A stretch of DNA of 35,618 nucleotides from Propionibacteriaceae bacterium. Lineage in GTDB: Bacteria; Actinomycetota; Actinomycetes; Propionibacteriales; Propionibacteriaceae. The position numbers were made by a program, and so were the translations under genes. The notes under the pieces were generated by a model that was not told the DNA's origin, did not search any database, and saw only the letters and a program-made list of their open reading frames with translations. This document shows positions 1-8,493 of the stretch, in pieces. Location: assembly GCA_030450535.1 (NCBI GenBank), contig JAKDIK010000001.1:1-35618 (forward strand), read 5' to 3'. The stretch's first letter is position 1. Each line of letters starts with the position of its first letter.

Positions 1-1014
1 TCTCCGCCGCCGGAACCCTCACCCACTCCCGAGCCGGATCTGCGGCCGCGCTGGCCGCTCACCGGGGCGCTGGTGGAGGACCCGGGCCTCACGCGCCACG
101 CCGCCGTGGCCGTCAAGGTGCCGGACACGCGGGTCGAGCACCCCCAGATCGGGATCAACGACGCCGACATCGTGCTCGTTCAGCTCGACGGCTACCCGGA
201 CGCCCGCGGCGAGAGCAGCACGCGGCTGGTCCCTGTCTTCCACTCCCGACTCCCGAACACCGCCGGACCGGTGCGGTCGCTGCGACCCGCCGATCTGGCC
301 CTGCTCGCCCCGACGCGGGCGGTCATCGGCAGCACCGGCGCCGCCGGGTGGGTCGTCCGGTACCTCGGCCAGCATCCCGACCTCATCGACACGGGACACA
401 CCTACGTCGCCACCCGCGGCAGCGGTGCCTACTCGATCGACAACGCTCGCGTCCGCACGCTGCGCGGCAAGAAGTACTACGACCGGGCCGTCATGTGCCA
501 TCCGGGCCGCCTCGCCGAGGTCGCCGGAGTCCTCCCGGACGGCCCGCCCCAGCCGTACCTGCCCTACGCGACCGGCGATCAGGCCGCCAGCACGGCCGAC
601 GGCGGCGCCGCCACGAGCATCACCGTCCCGTGGAAGAAGGGCACTGACTACGCCATGGGCTACGCCTTCGACGAGGGCAGCGGGCTCTACCTGCGCAGCA
701 TGCCGTGGGGGCCGCACACCCTCGCCGACGGCGCCCGCGTCACGACCGACACGGTCCTGGTGATCCGCGCCGCGCAGGACTCGGCGAAGCTCGCCGACGG
801 CGAGGGCGGGCCCGAGCCCGTCCACCAGGTGGTGGACGCCTCCGGCACCTTCGTCGCTGCCCACGCCGGACGCGCCGTCACCGGAACCTGGCACAAGGCC
901 GGCGTGGAGGCGCCCTTCGCGTTCACCCTGGACTCCGGCACCCCGCTCCTGCTGGCGCCGGGCAGAACGTTCGTCGAGCTCGCCGACGCCGACGCCGCGG
1001 TCCAGTACGCCTGA
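1..1014 (+). CDS. DUF3048 domain protein (YerB-like), 5' end outside window
   Basis: The reading frame is open from base 1, so the gene starts upstream. The first visible residues are a Pro/Glu-rich linker followed by the WPLTG segment that typically opens DUF3048 domains. The body fits the family: an N-terminal half with the INDADIVL and RLVPVFHS segments, and a C-terminal half running through VPWKKGTDYAMGY and the GTWHKAG segment near the end. DUF3048 proteins are usually secreted or lipid-anchored; any signal peptide or lipobox would be off the window. The molecular role of the family is unclear, and cell-envelope function is an inference. It converges on the GH13 gene with a gap of about 100 bp. 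The GTG at 73 is only the first in-frame start in the window and is unlikely to be the real start. Confidence 0.8.
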   Translation, partial: SPPPEPSPTPEPDLRPRWPLTGALVEDPGLTRHAAVAVKVPDTRVEHPQIGINDADIVLVQLDGYPDARGESSTRLVPVFHSRLPNTAGPVRSLRPADLALLAPTRAVIGSTGAAGWVVRYLGQHPDLIDTGHTYVATRGSGAYSIDNARVRTLRGKKYYDRAVMCHPGRLAEVAGVLPDGPPQPYLPYATGDQAASTADGGAATSITVPWKKGTDYAMGYAFDEGSGLYLRSMPWGPHTLADGARVTTDTVLVIRAAQDSAKLADGEGGPEPVHQVVDASGTFVAAHAGRAVTGTWHKAGVEAPFAFTLDSGTPLLLAPGRTFVELADADAAVQYA

Positions 1015-1111
1015 GCGCCGCGACGCGCGACCACCGCGACGCGGGCTCACCCATGACGGGAGCCCACGGCAAGTCCTCGCCCCGGCGCGGGTGGGGCGTC
1101 GCACGCGTGCG

Positions 1112-2887
1112 TCAGGGTTGTTGGCTGTACACCAGCACGCTGTAGGGAGCGATGGTGACGTCGGCGTGGAAGTTGAGGCCGTCCGCACCGTCGGGATGGG
1201 CGTCCAGATCGTAGCTCTCCACGTGCCCGAACAGGGAGCTGTACATGGGGGCGTCCGAGTTGAACCGCAACGTCCACGTACCACCGGCGGGCAGGCCGAT
1301 GCGCTGGCTCTCCAGCGCCTGCGCGCTCAGGTTGGCGACCACGACCACCGAGTCCCCGGGGCCACCCTCGGCCCAGCGGTGATGGGCCAGCAGGTTGGTC
1401 GACTCGTCGGCGTGGAACACGTCGATGTGTGCGCCGGTGAGCCCGCGGGAGTGTCCCCAGCGGTTGAGGCGCAGCGAGATCAGGTCGGCGTACAGGTTGG
1501 CGATGCCCGCGTAGTCGTCGCGGCGGCGCCAGTCCAGCGGCACGTCGTCGCGGAACCACCCGCCCTCCAGGTACTCCTGCCCCTGGAACAGCATCGGGAT
1601 GCCGGGGGCGGTGAGCATCAGCGCCGCCCCCAGGGTCGACCGCTTCTGCGCCGCCCACCCGGACTGGTCGCCCTCGTCGACGGACGCCGGCACTCGCGCT
1701 CGGCCGTTGGCGACCTCGTCGTGGCTCTCGGTGTAGATGACGCGGGCGAAGGCATCCCCGTAGGTGTGGGTGAGGGCGTCCGACACCTCCGCGAGGGAGC
1801 GCCACTCGTCCCGGGTCTCCTCCAGGGCCTCGCGCACCGGGTGCACGAACTGGCTGTCCCACTGGGCGTGGAACCAGGCGCCGCCGTCGTCCGAGGACGT
1901 GACGGCCGGGTCGCCGTGCAGGTCCTCGGCGATGATGATGCGTCCAGGGAATTCTTCGCGGACGGTCTCGGCGAGCCAGCGCATGAGGCTCCACCCCTCG
2001 GGAAGGTTGAGTTCGGTGGCGTCGACGCTGCGCATGTAGGGCGTCATGTCGAGGCGCAGGCCGTCCATGTGATAATCGCGCAGCCACATGAGCGCGTTGT
2101 CGCGGATGTAGCGGCGCACCTCCTCGCGACCGTAGTCGGGACGGGTGTCGCCCCAGGGGGTGTGGCTGCGCCAGTCGTTGTAGAAGTAGATGCCGCCGAG
2201 GTCGTTCTCGCTCCAGCCGTCGAAGTGCCACAGATCGAGGTCGGACGGCCCGAAGTGGTTGTAGACCACATCCTGGATGACGGAGATGCCCCGCTCGTGG
2301 CACGCCTTCACGAGGCTCTTGAGGGCGTCCGGGCCGCCGTAGGAGCTCTCGACGGCGAAGGGGTCGGACGGGTTGTAGCCCCACGACATGTCCCCGGCGA
2401 ATTCGGCCACGGGCATGATCTGGATGCAGTTGATGCCCAGATCGGTGAGGTGGTCGAGGCGATCGATGACGTCGAACAGCGTGCCGTCGGCGTCCGGACC
2501 GTTGTTGAACGTGCCCACGTGCAACTCGTAGATCACCAACTCGTGGTGCGGCGGGCAGTGGGCGTTGTTGCCCTCCCAGTCGAAGTCGGCGTGGTCGTAC
2601 AGGACCGAGTTGCCCACCGAGTTGGTGACCTGGTGGGAGTACGGGTCGCGGCGGGCGAACGAGTTCTCGCCGTGCGTGATCCAGAACTTGTACTCCTGCC
2701 CCACGCGGGCCGAACCGACGTGCCCGTACCAGTAGCCGTTGCCCTCGTCGGTCAACGGGTCTGCGCCGGTGTCCCAGTCGTTGAATTCGCCGAAGATGCT
2801 CACGGCGTCCGCGTGGGGTGCCCACACGCGGAACGCGAAGCCCTGTTCGGCCCTGATGGCGCCCATGCCTGCCAGCTCGTTGGACAC
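1112..2887 (-). CDS. GH13 family alpha-glucan enzyme, branching-enzyme-like
   Basis: 591 aa. A CBM48-type N-terminal beta domain (FRVWAPHADAVSIFGEFNDW, residues 18-38) precedes a GH13 TIM barrel. The four conserved regions are visible: DVVYNH at 206-211, GLRLD with the predicted nucleophile Asp280, IIIAED with the predicted acid/base Glu321, and ESHDE with His389-Asp390. The ESHDE form of region IV resembles branching-type enzymes more than the QNHDQ form seen in trehalohydrolases. The family cuts or rearranges alpha-1,4/1,6 glucans in the cytoplasm, so glycogen branching or trimming is likely but unproven; a TreZ-like role is the alternative. No signal peptide is seen. The start is GTG at 2887 with GAGAGGAA about 5 nt upstream. 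It lies 109 bp downstream of dctM on the same strand, with a possible -10 (TAGGGT, minus strand, 2942-2947), so it may have its own promoter. Confidence 0.85.
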   Translation of the reverse strand: MSNELAGMGAIRAEQGFAFRVWAPHADAVSIFGEFNDWDTGADPLTDEGNGYWYGHVGSARVGQEYKFWITHGENSFARRDPYSHQVTNSVGNSVLYDHADFDWEGNNAHCPPHHELVIYELHVGTFNNGPDADGTLFDVIDRLDHLTDLGINCIQIMPVAEFAGDMSWGYNPSDPFAVESSYGGPDALKSLVKACHERGISVIQDVVYNHFGPSDLDLWHFDGWSENDLGGIYFYNDWRSHTPWGDTRPDYGREEVRRYIRDNALMWLRDYHMDGLRLDMTPYMRSVDATELNLPEGWSLMRWLAETVREEFPGRIIIAEDLHGDPAVTSSDDGGAWFHAQWDSQFVHPVREALEETRDEWRSLAEVSDALTHTYGDAFARVIYTESHDEVANGRARVPASVDEGDQSGWAAQKRSTLGAALMLTAPGIPMLFQGQEYLEGGWFRDDVPLDWRRRDDYAGIANLYADLISLRLNRWGHSRGLTGAHIDVFHADESTNLLAHHRWAEGGPGDSVVVVANLSAQALESQRIGLPAGGTWTLRFNSDAPMYSSLFGHVESYDLDAHPDGADGLNFHADVTIAPYSVLVYSQQP

Positions 2888-2996
2888 AATGGTTCCTCTC
2901 GACGTCGCACGATGCTCACGCGACGGTGCGGGAGTGCGCTCACCCTAGTGGACGCGGTGCCGAACAGGAGTGTGATCCCTCGCGTCACCAAGTGAC

Positions 2997-4289
2997 TCAG
3001 CCGCCCAGCCAGGCCAGGGGACCCATGACCAGGGCGGGGAAGATCGCCAGCAGCAGTACGAGCAGCACCTGGGGTATGTAGTAGGGCAGCACGGTGATGA
3101 TGAGGTCGCCCATCTTCACCTTGCCCGCCGCACAGGCCACATTGAGCACAGGCCCGACCGGCGGCGACGTGAGCCCGAGCACGTTGGCCAGGGTGAACAC
3201 GATGCCGAAGTACACCAGATCGATCCCCGCCTCGTTCAGCAGCGGCACGACGATGGGCGTGAGGATGAGGATGGTGGGGACGACGTCCAGCGCCAGGCCG
3301 ATCACGACGACCACGATCATGAGCACCACCATGAGCAGCGTGGGGTTCGCGGTGAGCCCGCTGAGCAGCCACGTGATGAGCGCGGGCAGGCCGGAGATGG
3401 TCATGATGTAGGCCGCCACTTGCGCCGTCGCGGCGAGGAACATGACGACCGCCGACATCTTGGCCGACTCCAGCAGGCCGGTGTACAGGTCGGAAAGCCG
3501 GAGCTCTCGGTACACGAACAGGCCGACGATCATCGCGTACACCACGGCCACCACGCCGGCCTCGGTGGCGGTGAAGACGCCACCGCGCAATCCGACGAGG
3601 ATGATGACGGGCAACAACAGCGCCCAGAGGCCGTCCAGCGTGATCTTGAAGCCCTCCTTGAAGGTGGGCTTGGGGATATCGGCCTTCACGGCGTCCTTGC
3701 GGGAGACGATGAACCATGCCACGCACATGACGATGGTCAGGTAGAGCGCGGGGAAGATGCCGCCCATGAACAGCGAGCGGATCGAGACGCCCGCGGCGAC
3801 GCCGTAGACGATCAGCGGAATGGACGGCGGCATGATGGGGGCGACGAGGTTGGCGCTCGCCACGAGGCCGGCGGCCTTGGGGCGGCTGTAGCCGTTGGCG
3901 GCCATCATCGGGATGAGGATGGCGCCGAGCGCCGCGGTGGACGCGACGGCCGAGCCCACGAGGCTGGCGAACATGAGGCAGGCGAGGATCGCGACGTAGC
4001 CGAGGCCGCCGCGCACGCGTCCGACGAACAGGTTCGCGAAGTTGATGAGCCGGTGGGTGAGGCCACCGCGGTTCATCAGCTCGCCGGCGATGATGAAGAA
4101 CGGCAGGGCCATCATCGACACCGAGTCGGTGCCGCGCAGGAGCTGGGCGGCCATGATCTGCGGGTCGGCGGCCATGCCGCCCATGTGGAGCGCGGTGGCC
4201 ACCGAGCACAGCAGCAGGGCGAACGAGATCGGGACGCCGATCGCGATCGCGATGATGAGGTAGGCCAAAAAAAGCGTCAGCAGCAGCAT
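2997..4289 (-). CDS. dctM: TRAP transporter large permease DctM
   Basis: 430 aa, the usual DctM length. It is almost entirely hydrophobic with about 12 predicted membrane helices, starting MLLLTLFLAYLIIAIAIGVP. It has the family's Gly/Pro-rich segments, such as SVSMMALPFFIIAGELMNRGG near residue 55 and VAPIMPPSIPLIVYG near 150. DctM forms the translocation pathway of TRAP systems, which import organic acids by coupling to an ion gradient. It is the third gene of dctP-dctQ-dctM and starts 10 bp after dctQ. The neighbouring dehydrogenase and mannonate dehydratase suggest a sugar-acid substrate, but the substrate cannot be read from the permease. Confidence 0.93.
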   Translation of the reverse strand: MLLLTLFLAYLIIAIAIGVPISFALLLCSVATALHMGGMAADPQIMAAQLLRGTDSVSMMALPFFIIAGELMNRGGLTHRLINFANLFVGRVRGGLGYVAILACLMFASLVGSAVASTAALGAILIPMMAANGYSRPKAAGLVASANLVAPIMPPSIPLIVYGVAAGVSIRSLFMGGIFPALYLTIVMCVAWFIVSRKDAVKADIPKPTFKEGFKITLDGLWALLLPVIILVGLRGGVFTATEAGVVAVVYAMIVGLFVYRELRLSDLYTGLLESAKMSAVVMFLAATAQVAAYIMTISGLPALITWLLSGLTANPTLLMVVLMIVVVVIGLALDVVPTILILTPIVVPLLNEAGIDLVYFGIVFTLANVLGLTSPPVGPVLNVACAAGKVKMGDLIITVLPYYIPQVLLVLLLAIFPALVMGPLAWLGG

Positions 4290-4299
4290 GATGAGCCCC

Positions 4300-4842
4300 T
4301 CAGTTGAGGCCGCGGCCGGCGGTCTCGGCGGGGTTCGCGGCGTCCACGTCGCGAATTCTGAGCAGTTCGTCCACCGGCGTGCGCTGAACGAACAGGCGGT
4401 AGAGGTTGGCCAGCGCGATGAGGATGATCGCGATACCCGTCACCAGGCCGACGCCGCTCACGAGCGCGCGAGGGAACTGCGTGGCCACCCACCGGTCGTT
4501 GATGTTCTGCAGCGCGAGGTGCCAGCTGCCCAGGGCGAGCCACCCCATCATCCAGATCACGATGCCCTGAATGACGACGTAGAGCACCTTCGCCACGGTG
4601 GGTTTGACGCTCTCGATGACCATCTCGACGCCGAGGTGCCGGTTGTCGCGGAACGCCCCGATGGTGCCGAGATAGACCAGGTAGATGAAGCAGAGCCGGG
4701 CGACCTCCTCCGACCACGCGAAGCCGGAGTTGAACACGAAGCGCATGATCACGTTGAGCAGAGTCAGCGCGATCATCGTGGCGAGGAAGACGCCGATGAG
4801 GATCTCGACGCCGCGAAACAGCTTGTCCAGGAAGGAATGCAC
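4300..4842 (-). CDS. dctQ: TRAP transporter small permease DctQ
   Basis: 180 aa with four predicted membrane helices (about residues 13-33, 46-65, 85-108 and 128-150), matching the DctQ architecture. FAWSEEVARLCFIYLVYLGT is the characteristic second segment. DctQ pairs with DctM in the membrane. The chosen start is GTG at 4842, with a GGAGG about 8 nt upstream lying inside the end of dctP; only 3 bp separate it from the dctP stop, so translational coupling is likely. Confidence 0.9.
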   Translation of the reverse strand: MHSFLDKLFRGVEILIGVFLATMIALTLLNVIMRFVFNSGFAWSEEVARLCFIYLVYLGTIGAFRDNRHLGVEMVIESVKPTVAKVLYVVIQGIVIWMMGWLALGSWHLALQNINDRWVATQFPRALVSGVGLVTGIAIILIALANLYRLFVQRTPVDELLRIRDVDAANPAETAGRGLN

Positions 4843-4845
4843 GGC

Positions 4846-5898
4846 TCAGCCCTCCGCCTGGATGCGCTCGACGAGCTCGGGCGCCCACGCGTTCTCGGCG
4901 TAGAGCTGATCGAGCAGCGGTTGGAGCCGGTCGATCATCTCCTGCCGCGCCTGCGGAGTGAGCTCGGTGATGGTGAGGCCCTCGTCGCCCAGAAAGGTCC
5001 GGTCGGCGTCGATGGATTCCAGGTAGGCGTCCCACGCCCAGCGGGCCGACTCCTCGGCGGCCTCGCGGACGATGGCCTCCTGGTCGTCCGACAGCCGGTC
5101 GAGGAAGGCGGTGTTGGCGATGATCTCGAGGGTGGCGACGATGTGGTTGGTCTCGTAGATGTGGCTCTGCACCTCGTACAGCCCCTCGGAGCGGACGGTG
5201 ACCATGCCGTTGTCCTGGCCGTCGACGACGCCGGTCTCGAGCGCGGAGAACAGCTCGCCGAGCGGGATCACCTGGGCGCTCGCCCCGAGGTTGTTCGCGA
5301 TGCCGAGGTGGATCGGATTCGCTGGCATGCGGAACTTCTGACCGGCGAAGTCGGCCACCGACGTGAGCGGCTTGCTGCTCGTGAACGTGCGGGCGCTGTT
5401 GGGCGCCCAGCCGAGGATCTCCGTGGTGGGGAACTGCTCGTGGAAGCGGGCGCTGATGTCGGTGGCGATGCGGCCCGTCCACACGTCCTTGGCATGTTTC
5501 ACGTCGGTGTAGAGGAACGGCCAGTCGGAGATGAGCATGACCGGAAACTCCTGGTTCATCACCGTGCCAATGACCGCCATGTCGATGGTGCCATTGCGGA
5601 CGCCGTCCCACAGCTCGGCCTCGTTCCCCAGCGTGCCGGAGTGGTAGACCTCCGCGGTGAGGGTGCGGCCGGAGTTCCTCTCGACGCGCGGCTTGAAGAT
5701 CTCGTCGATGGCGGCAGCGCTGGGGTGGGTGGGGTTCCAGTTGTCGGCGACGCGGAACGTGAGCGTCGGCCCGGTGGCGGCCGCCCCACCCTCTCCGGGG
5801 ATCGTGGCCGGTCCCAGGTTGCAGCCGGCCAGGGCCAGCCCGAGGGCGCTCCCGCCGGCGGCGGTGAGGGCGGTTCGTCGTGAGATGCGGTGAGTCAT
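4846..5898 (-). CDS. dctP: TRAP transporter substrate-binding lipoprotein DctP
   Basis: 350 aa. The N-terminus combines a twin-arginine motif (SRRTALTA, Arg7-Arg8) with a lipobox LAGC (Cys26), so it is probably Tat-exported and lipid-anchored, as expected where there is no periplasm. The mature part is DctP-like: LWDGVRNGTIDMAVIG, FRMPANPIHLGIANNLGASAQVIPLGELFSALETGVVDGQDNGM (the conserved arginine/ligand region around residues 180-225) and a C-terminal helical segment. It captures the solute for DctQM. Start ATG at 5898 with AAGGA about 5 nt upstream. It is first in its operon and divergent from the dehydrogenase/ManD pair, so the two units probably share a regulator; none is encoded next to them. 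Confidence 0.93.
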   Translation of the reverse strand: MTHRISRRTALTAAGGSALGLALAGCNLGPATIPGEGGAAATGPTLTFRVADNWNPTHPSAAAIDEIFKPRVERNSGRTLTAEVYHSGTLGNEAELWDGVRNGTIDMAVIGTVMNQEFPVMLISDWPFLYTDVKHAKDVWTGRIATDISARFHEQFPTTEILGWAPNSARTFTSSKPLTSVADFAGQKFRMPANPIHLGIANNLGASAQVIPLGELFSALETGVVDGQDNGMVTVRSEGLYEVQSHIYETNHIVATLEIIANTAFLDRLSDDQEAIVREAAEESARWAWDAYLESIDADRTFLGDEGLTITELTPQARQEMIDRLQPLLDQLYAENAWAPELVERIQAEG

Positions 5899-6164
5899 GG
5901 GGGTCCTTCCCGGGTGGCCACTGCGGCGTGGCCTGGCATGGCGGGTGGTTCAGTCGATGAAACACGTGCTCGTGCGGCGACAGTCTGCCCCCGCGGGGTC
6001 TGACATGCCAGGGAGGTGACCGAATCGCAACATCCGAGGCAGGGGTGGGGATGCTCGGGGAGATCGTGGGAGCGGCGGGGATCGTGGGGGACCGGACGCG
6101 GACGGCGTCCCTGTGGCACGCTGGCCGTACCCGACCGCCTTTGTGCAACGACGAGGAGCAGCAC
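5899..6164. promoter_or_regulatory. Divergent promoter region between dctPQM and the dehydrogenase/manD pair
   Basis: This is a 266-bp gap between divergent units. It contains a perfect 9-bp inverted pair CCTGGCATG (5932-5940) and CATGCCAGG (6004-6012), 63 bp apart, and a 10-bp palindrome CCCCGCGGGG (5989-5998). Either could be an operator for a sugar-acid regulator, with the spaced pair suggesting looping. No convincing -35/-10 pair was picked. GAGGAG at 6153-6158 is the ribosome binding site that decides the GTG start at 6165. Confidence 0.4.
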
Positions 6165-7181
6165 GTGAAGGTCCTGAGGATTCATGGTGTGGAGGACATC
6201 CGCATCGGCGAGGAGCCGCTGCCCGAGCCGGGCGAGGGGCAGGTGCGCGTCCGCATGGCCTACGGCGGCATCTGCGGCTCCGACCTGCACTACTACTTCC
6301 ACGGCGCCTCCGGAGTGTTCGTGCTTCGTGAACCCCTGACGCCGGGCCACGAGATGGCGGGCACGGTGGACGCCGATCCGTCCGGGGAATTCGCGCCCGG
6401 GACGCCCGTCACCATCGCCCCGGCCACCTACGGTGAGCCCCAACCGGGGCTGGAGGATCGACCCCACCTGTGGCCGGGGGGCGCCTACTTCGGCAGCGCG
6501 TCGACCACCCCGCACACCCAGGGCGGGATGGCGGAGTACAAGGTGGTGCCCTCGTCGATGCTGCGGGTGCTGCCGGACGGCCTCGATCTCACCACGGCCG
6601 CGCTCGCCGAGCCCTTGTCGGTGGCGCTGCACGCGGTGACGATCGCGGGCAGCCTGGAGGGAAAGTCCGTGCTCGTCATCGGCTGCGGCCCGATTGGGCT
6701 GTGCGTGGTCGCGGCGGCGCTGGCCCGGGGCGCGGCATCGGTGGGGGCGTCCGACATGCTCGCTGGTCCCTTGGAGCGCGCGGCAGGGCTGGGGGCGTCC
6801 GAGACCTACCCGGCGGCCGACGGCGGCGTGCCGCAGACGCACTACGACGTGGTGTTCGAGTGCTCGGGTGTGGCCCCGGCGATCAGCACGGCGATCGCGG
6901 CGGCGCGGCGGGCGGGGACGGTCGTGCAGGTGGGGAACCTGCCGAACGAGCCGATCGGAGTGAACCTGGGCCCCATGGTGAGCAAGGAGCTCGTGTATCG
7001 GGCGACCTTCCGGTTCAACGATGAAATGGACGACGCGGTCGCTCTGCTCGCGGCCAACCCGGGGATGGCGGCGATCATCACGCACGTCATCAGCGCGGAC
7101 GACGCCGAGCGGGCGTTCGCGGTGGCGCGCGATTCGCAGGCGTCCGGGAAGGTGCTTGTCGCGCTGTGGCCGGACGCATGA
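6165..7181 (+). CDS. Zinc-dependent MDR dehydrogenase, L-idonate/L-gulonate 5-dehydrogenase-like (RspB-like)
   Basis: 338 aa using GTG at 6165, which has GAGGAG 6 nt upstream; the open frame reaches back to 6045 but without a ribosome site. Catalytic-zinc residues are visible: Cys37 in GGICGSDLHYY, His62-Glu63 in PGHEMAG, and Glu149 in LAEPLSVALH. The NAD(P)-binding GCGPIG is at 173-178. The lobe around residues 85-105, which in most relatives carries four cysteines for the structural zinc, has no cysteine. FGSASTTPH resembles L-idonate 5-dehydrogenases. Members oxidise polyols or aldonates at a secondary alcohol. Its 4-bp overlap with manD supports conversion of an aldonate to a keto-acid, for example L-gulonate to fructuronate; this is inference. 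Confidence 0.8.
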   Translation: MKVLRIHGVEDIRIGEEPLPEPGEGQVRVRMAYGGICGSDLHYYFHGASGVFVLREPLTPGHEMAGTVDADPSGEFAPGTPVTIAPATYGEPQPGLEDRPHLWPGGAYFGSASTTPHTQGGMAEYKVVPSSMLRVLPDGLDLTTAALAEPLSVALHAVTIAGSLEGKSVLVIGCGPIGLCVVAAALARGAASVGASDMLAGPLERAAGLGASETYPAADGGVPQTHYDVVFECSGVAPAISTAIAAARRAGTVVQVGNLPNEPIGVNLGPMVSKELVYRATFRFNDEMDDAVALLAANPGMAAIITHVISADDAERAFAVARDSQASGKVLVALWPDA

Positions 7182-8428
7182 TGGTCGAGGGTGCGGGCTT
7201 CGATGGCGCGGGGACCGTGGACCGCATCGAGCGCGCCGAGGTCATCGTCTGCTCGCCGGGGCGGAATTTCGTCACCCTGAAGATCACCACGTCCGATGGG
7301 ATCATCGGGTGGGGGGACGCCACGCTGAATGGCCGGGAGCTCGCGGTGGCGGCGTACCTCAGCGAGCATGTCGTGCCGTGCCTGCTGGGGCGGGACGCGA
7401 CGCGCATCGGCGATCTGTGGCAATACCTGTATCGCGGGGCCTACTGGCGGCGCGGCCCGGTGACGATGACGGCGATCGCGGCGGTCGACGTGGCGCTGTG
7501 GGACATCCTGGGCAAGCGGGCCGGGCTGCCGGTGTATGAGCTGCTGGGCGGCAAGGCGCGCGAGAACGTGCTCGTGTACGGGCACGCCGCCGGTGCGGAT
7601 GTTGCGGAAATGCTGGACGACGTGGGGCGGTTCCTCGACGCTGGATTCGAGGCCGTCCGGGCGCAGACGGGGCTCGCCGGCGTCCCGCAGGCGTACGGAG
7701 CCCACGCCGCCGGGAGCACGTACGATCCCGCGGACGGCTCGCTGCCCACCGAGACCGGCTGGGACACGCCGACGTACCTCGACCAGGCGCCGCAGTACCT
7801 TGCCGCGGTCCGGGATCGGTTCGGGTTCGACTTCGCGCTGCTGCACGACTGTCACCACCGCATGACGCCGAACGAGGCCGGCCGTTTCGGGCGCAGCGTG
7901 GAGGAACTGAAGCTCTTCTGGATGGAGGATCCGACGCCGGCGGAGAACCAGGAGGGATTCCGGCTCATCCGACAGCGGACGTCCACGCCCATCGCGGTGG
8001 GTGAGGTGCTGAATTCTATCTGGGACGTGCAGACCCTCATCACCGAGCAGCTCATCGACTACGTGCGCACGTCGGTGTCGCACGCCGGGGGCATCACGCA
8101 CCTGCGGCGGATCTTCGATCTGGCGGCGCTGTATCACGTCCGCTCCGGTTCGCACGGGGCGACCGACCTGTCGCCGGTGAGCCTGGCGGCCGCGCTGGCG
8201 CTGGACATCACGATCCCGAATTTCGGCATCCAGGAGTACATGGCCCATCTGCCGGTGACGCACGAGGTGTTCCGGCCCGGCTATCGGCTCGAGAGCGGCC
8301 GCGTGTGGCTCTCGGACGCCCCGGGCCTCGGCGTCGAGGTGGACGAGGCAGCGGCGAAGAAGTTCCCGTACGAGCGCAAGTACCTCCCGGTGGCCCGCCT
8401 GGCCGACGGGACGCTGTGGGACTGGTGA
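7178..8428 (+). CDS. manD: D-mannonate dehydratase, enolase superfamily (RspA/ManD family)
   Basis: 416 aa. ATG at 7178 overlaps the preceding TGA by 4 bp; the GTG at 7166 lies further inside the upstream gene. Enolase-superfamily ligands are clear: Asp224 (HDCHH), Glu250 (WMED) and Glu276 (VGEVLNS). Residues matching the ManD catalytic set are His226, Arg161 (VRAQ) and Tyr173 (AYG). The C-terminal block VRSGSHGATDLSPVS and IPNFGIQEYM is diagnostic of RspA/ManD proteins. The reaction is D-mannonate to 2-keto-3-deoxy-D-gluconate in the cytoplasm. Some family members are weak mannonate/gluconate dehydratases, and sequence alone does not separate them. The stop is followed within 5 bp by a tandem repeat and then a long hairpin. 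Confidence 0.88.
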   Translation: MMVEGAGFDGAGTVDRIERAEVIVCSPGRNFVTLKITTSDGIIGWGDATLNGRELAVAAYLSEHVVPCLLGRDATRIGDLWQYLYRGAYWRRGPVTMTAIAAVDVALWDILGKRAGLPVYELLGGKARENVLVYGHAAGADVAEMLDDVGRFLDAGFEAVRAQTGLAGVPQAYGAHAAGSTYDPADGSLPTETGWDTPTYLDQAPQYLAAVRDRFGFDFALLHDCHHRMTPNEAGRFGRSVEELKLFWMEDPTPAENQEGFRLIRQRTSTPIAVGEVLNSIWDVQTLITEQLIDYVRTSVSHAGGITHLRRIFDLAALYHVRSGSHGATDLSPVSLAAALALDITIPNFGIQEYMAHLPVTHEVFRPGYRLESGRVWLSDAPGLGVEVDEAAAKKFPYERKYLPVARLADGTLWDW

Positions 8429-8432
8429 TCCG

Positions 8433-8488
8433 ACGGCTCGCGTCGCACGGCTCGCGTCCGGCGGCTCGTGTCTGACGGCTCGCGTCGC
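8433..8488. repeat. 14-bp tandem repeat, 4 copies, just after the manD stop
   Basis: Four head-to-tail units of exactly 14 bp (8433-8446, 8447-8460, 8461-8474, 8475-8488). The unit is ACGGCTCGCGTCGC; the first and last copies are identical, the second differs in its last two bases and the third in several. The array begins 4 bp after the manD stop codon and ends 5 bp before the hairpin at 8494. Confidence 0.9.
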
Positions 8489-8493
8489 TCGCT

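Noticed and set aside
1091..2995. 634-aa plus-strand open frame opposite the GH13 gene
   Set aside because: It mirrors the GH13 codons in a GC-rich antisense frame, has Val/His/Arg-rich low-complexity content and no recognisable domain.
4277..6148. Long open frames on both strands over the TRAP genes
   Set aside because: They are alternative-frame shadows; the three dct frames carry full family features and ribosome sites.
8433..8488. CRISPR array
   Set aside because: The repeats are contiguous 14-bp units without spacers and there are no cas genes in the window.
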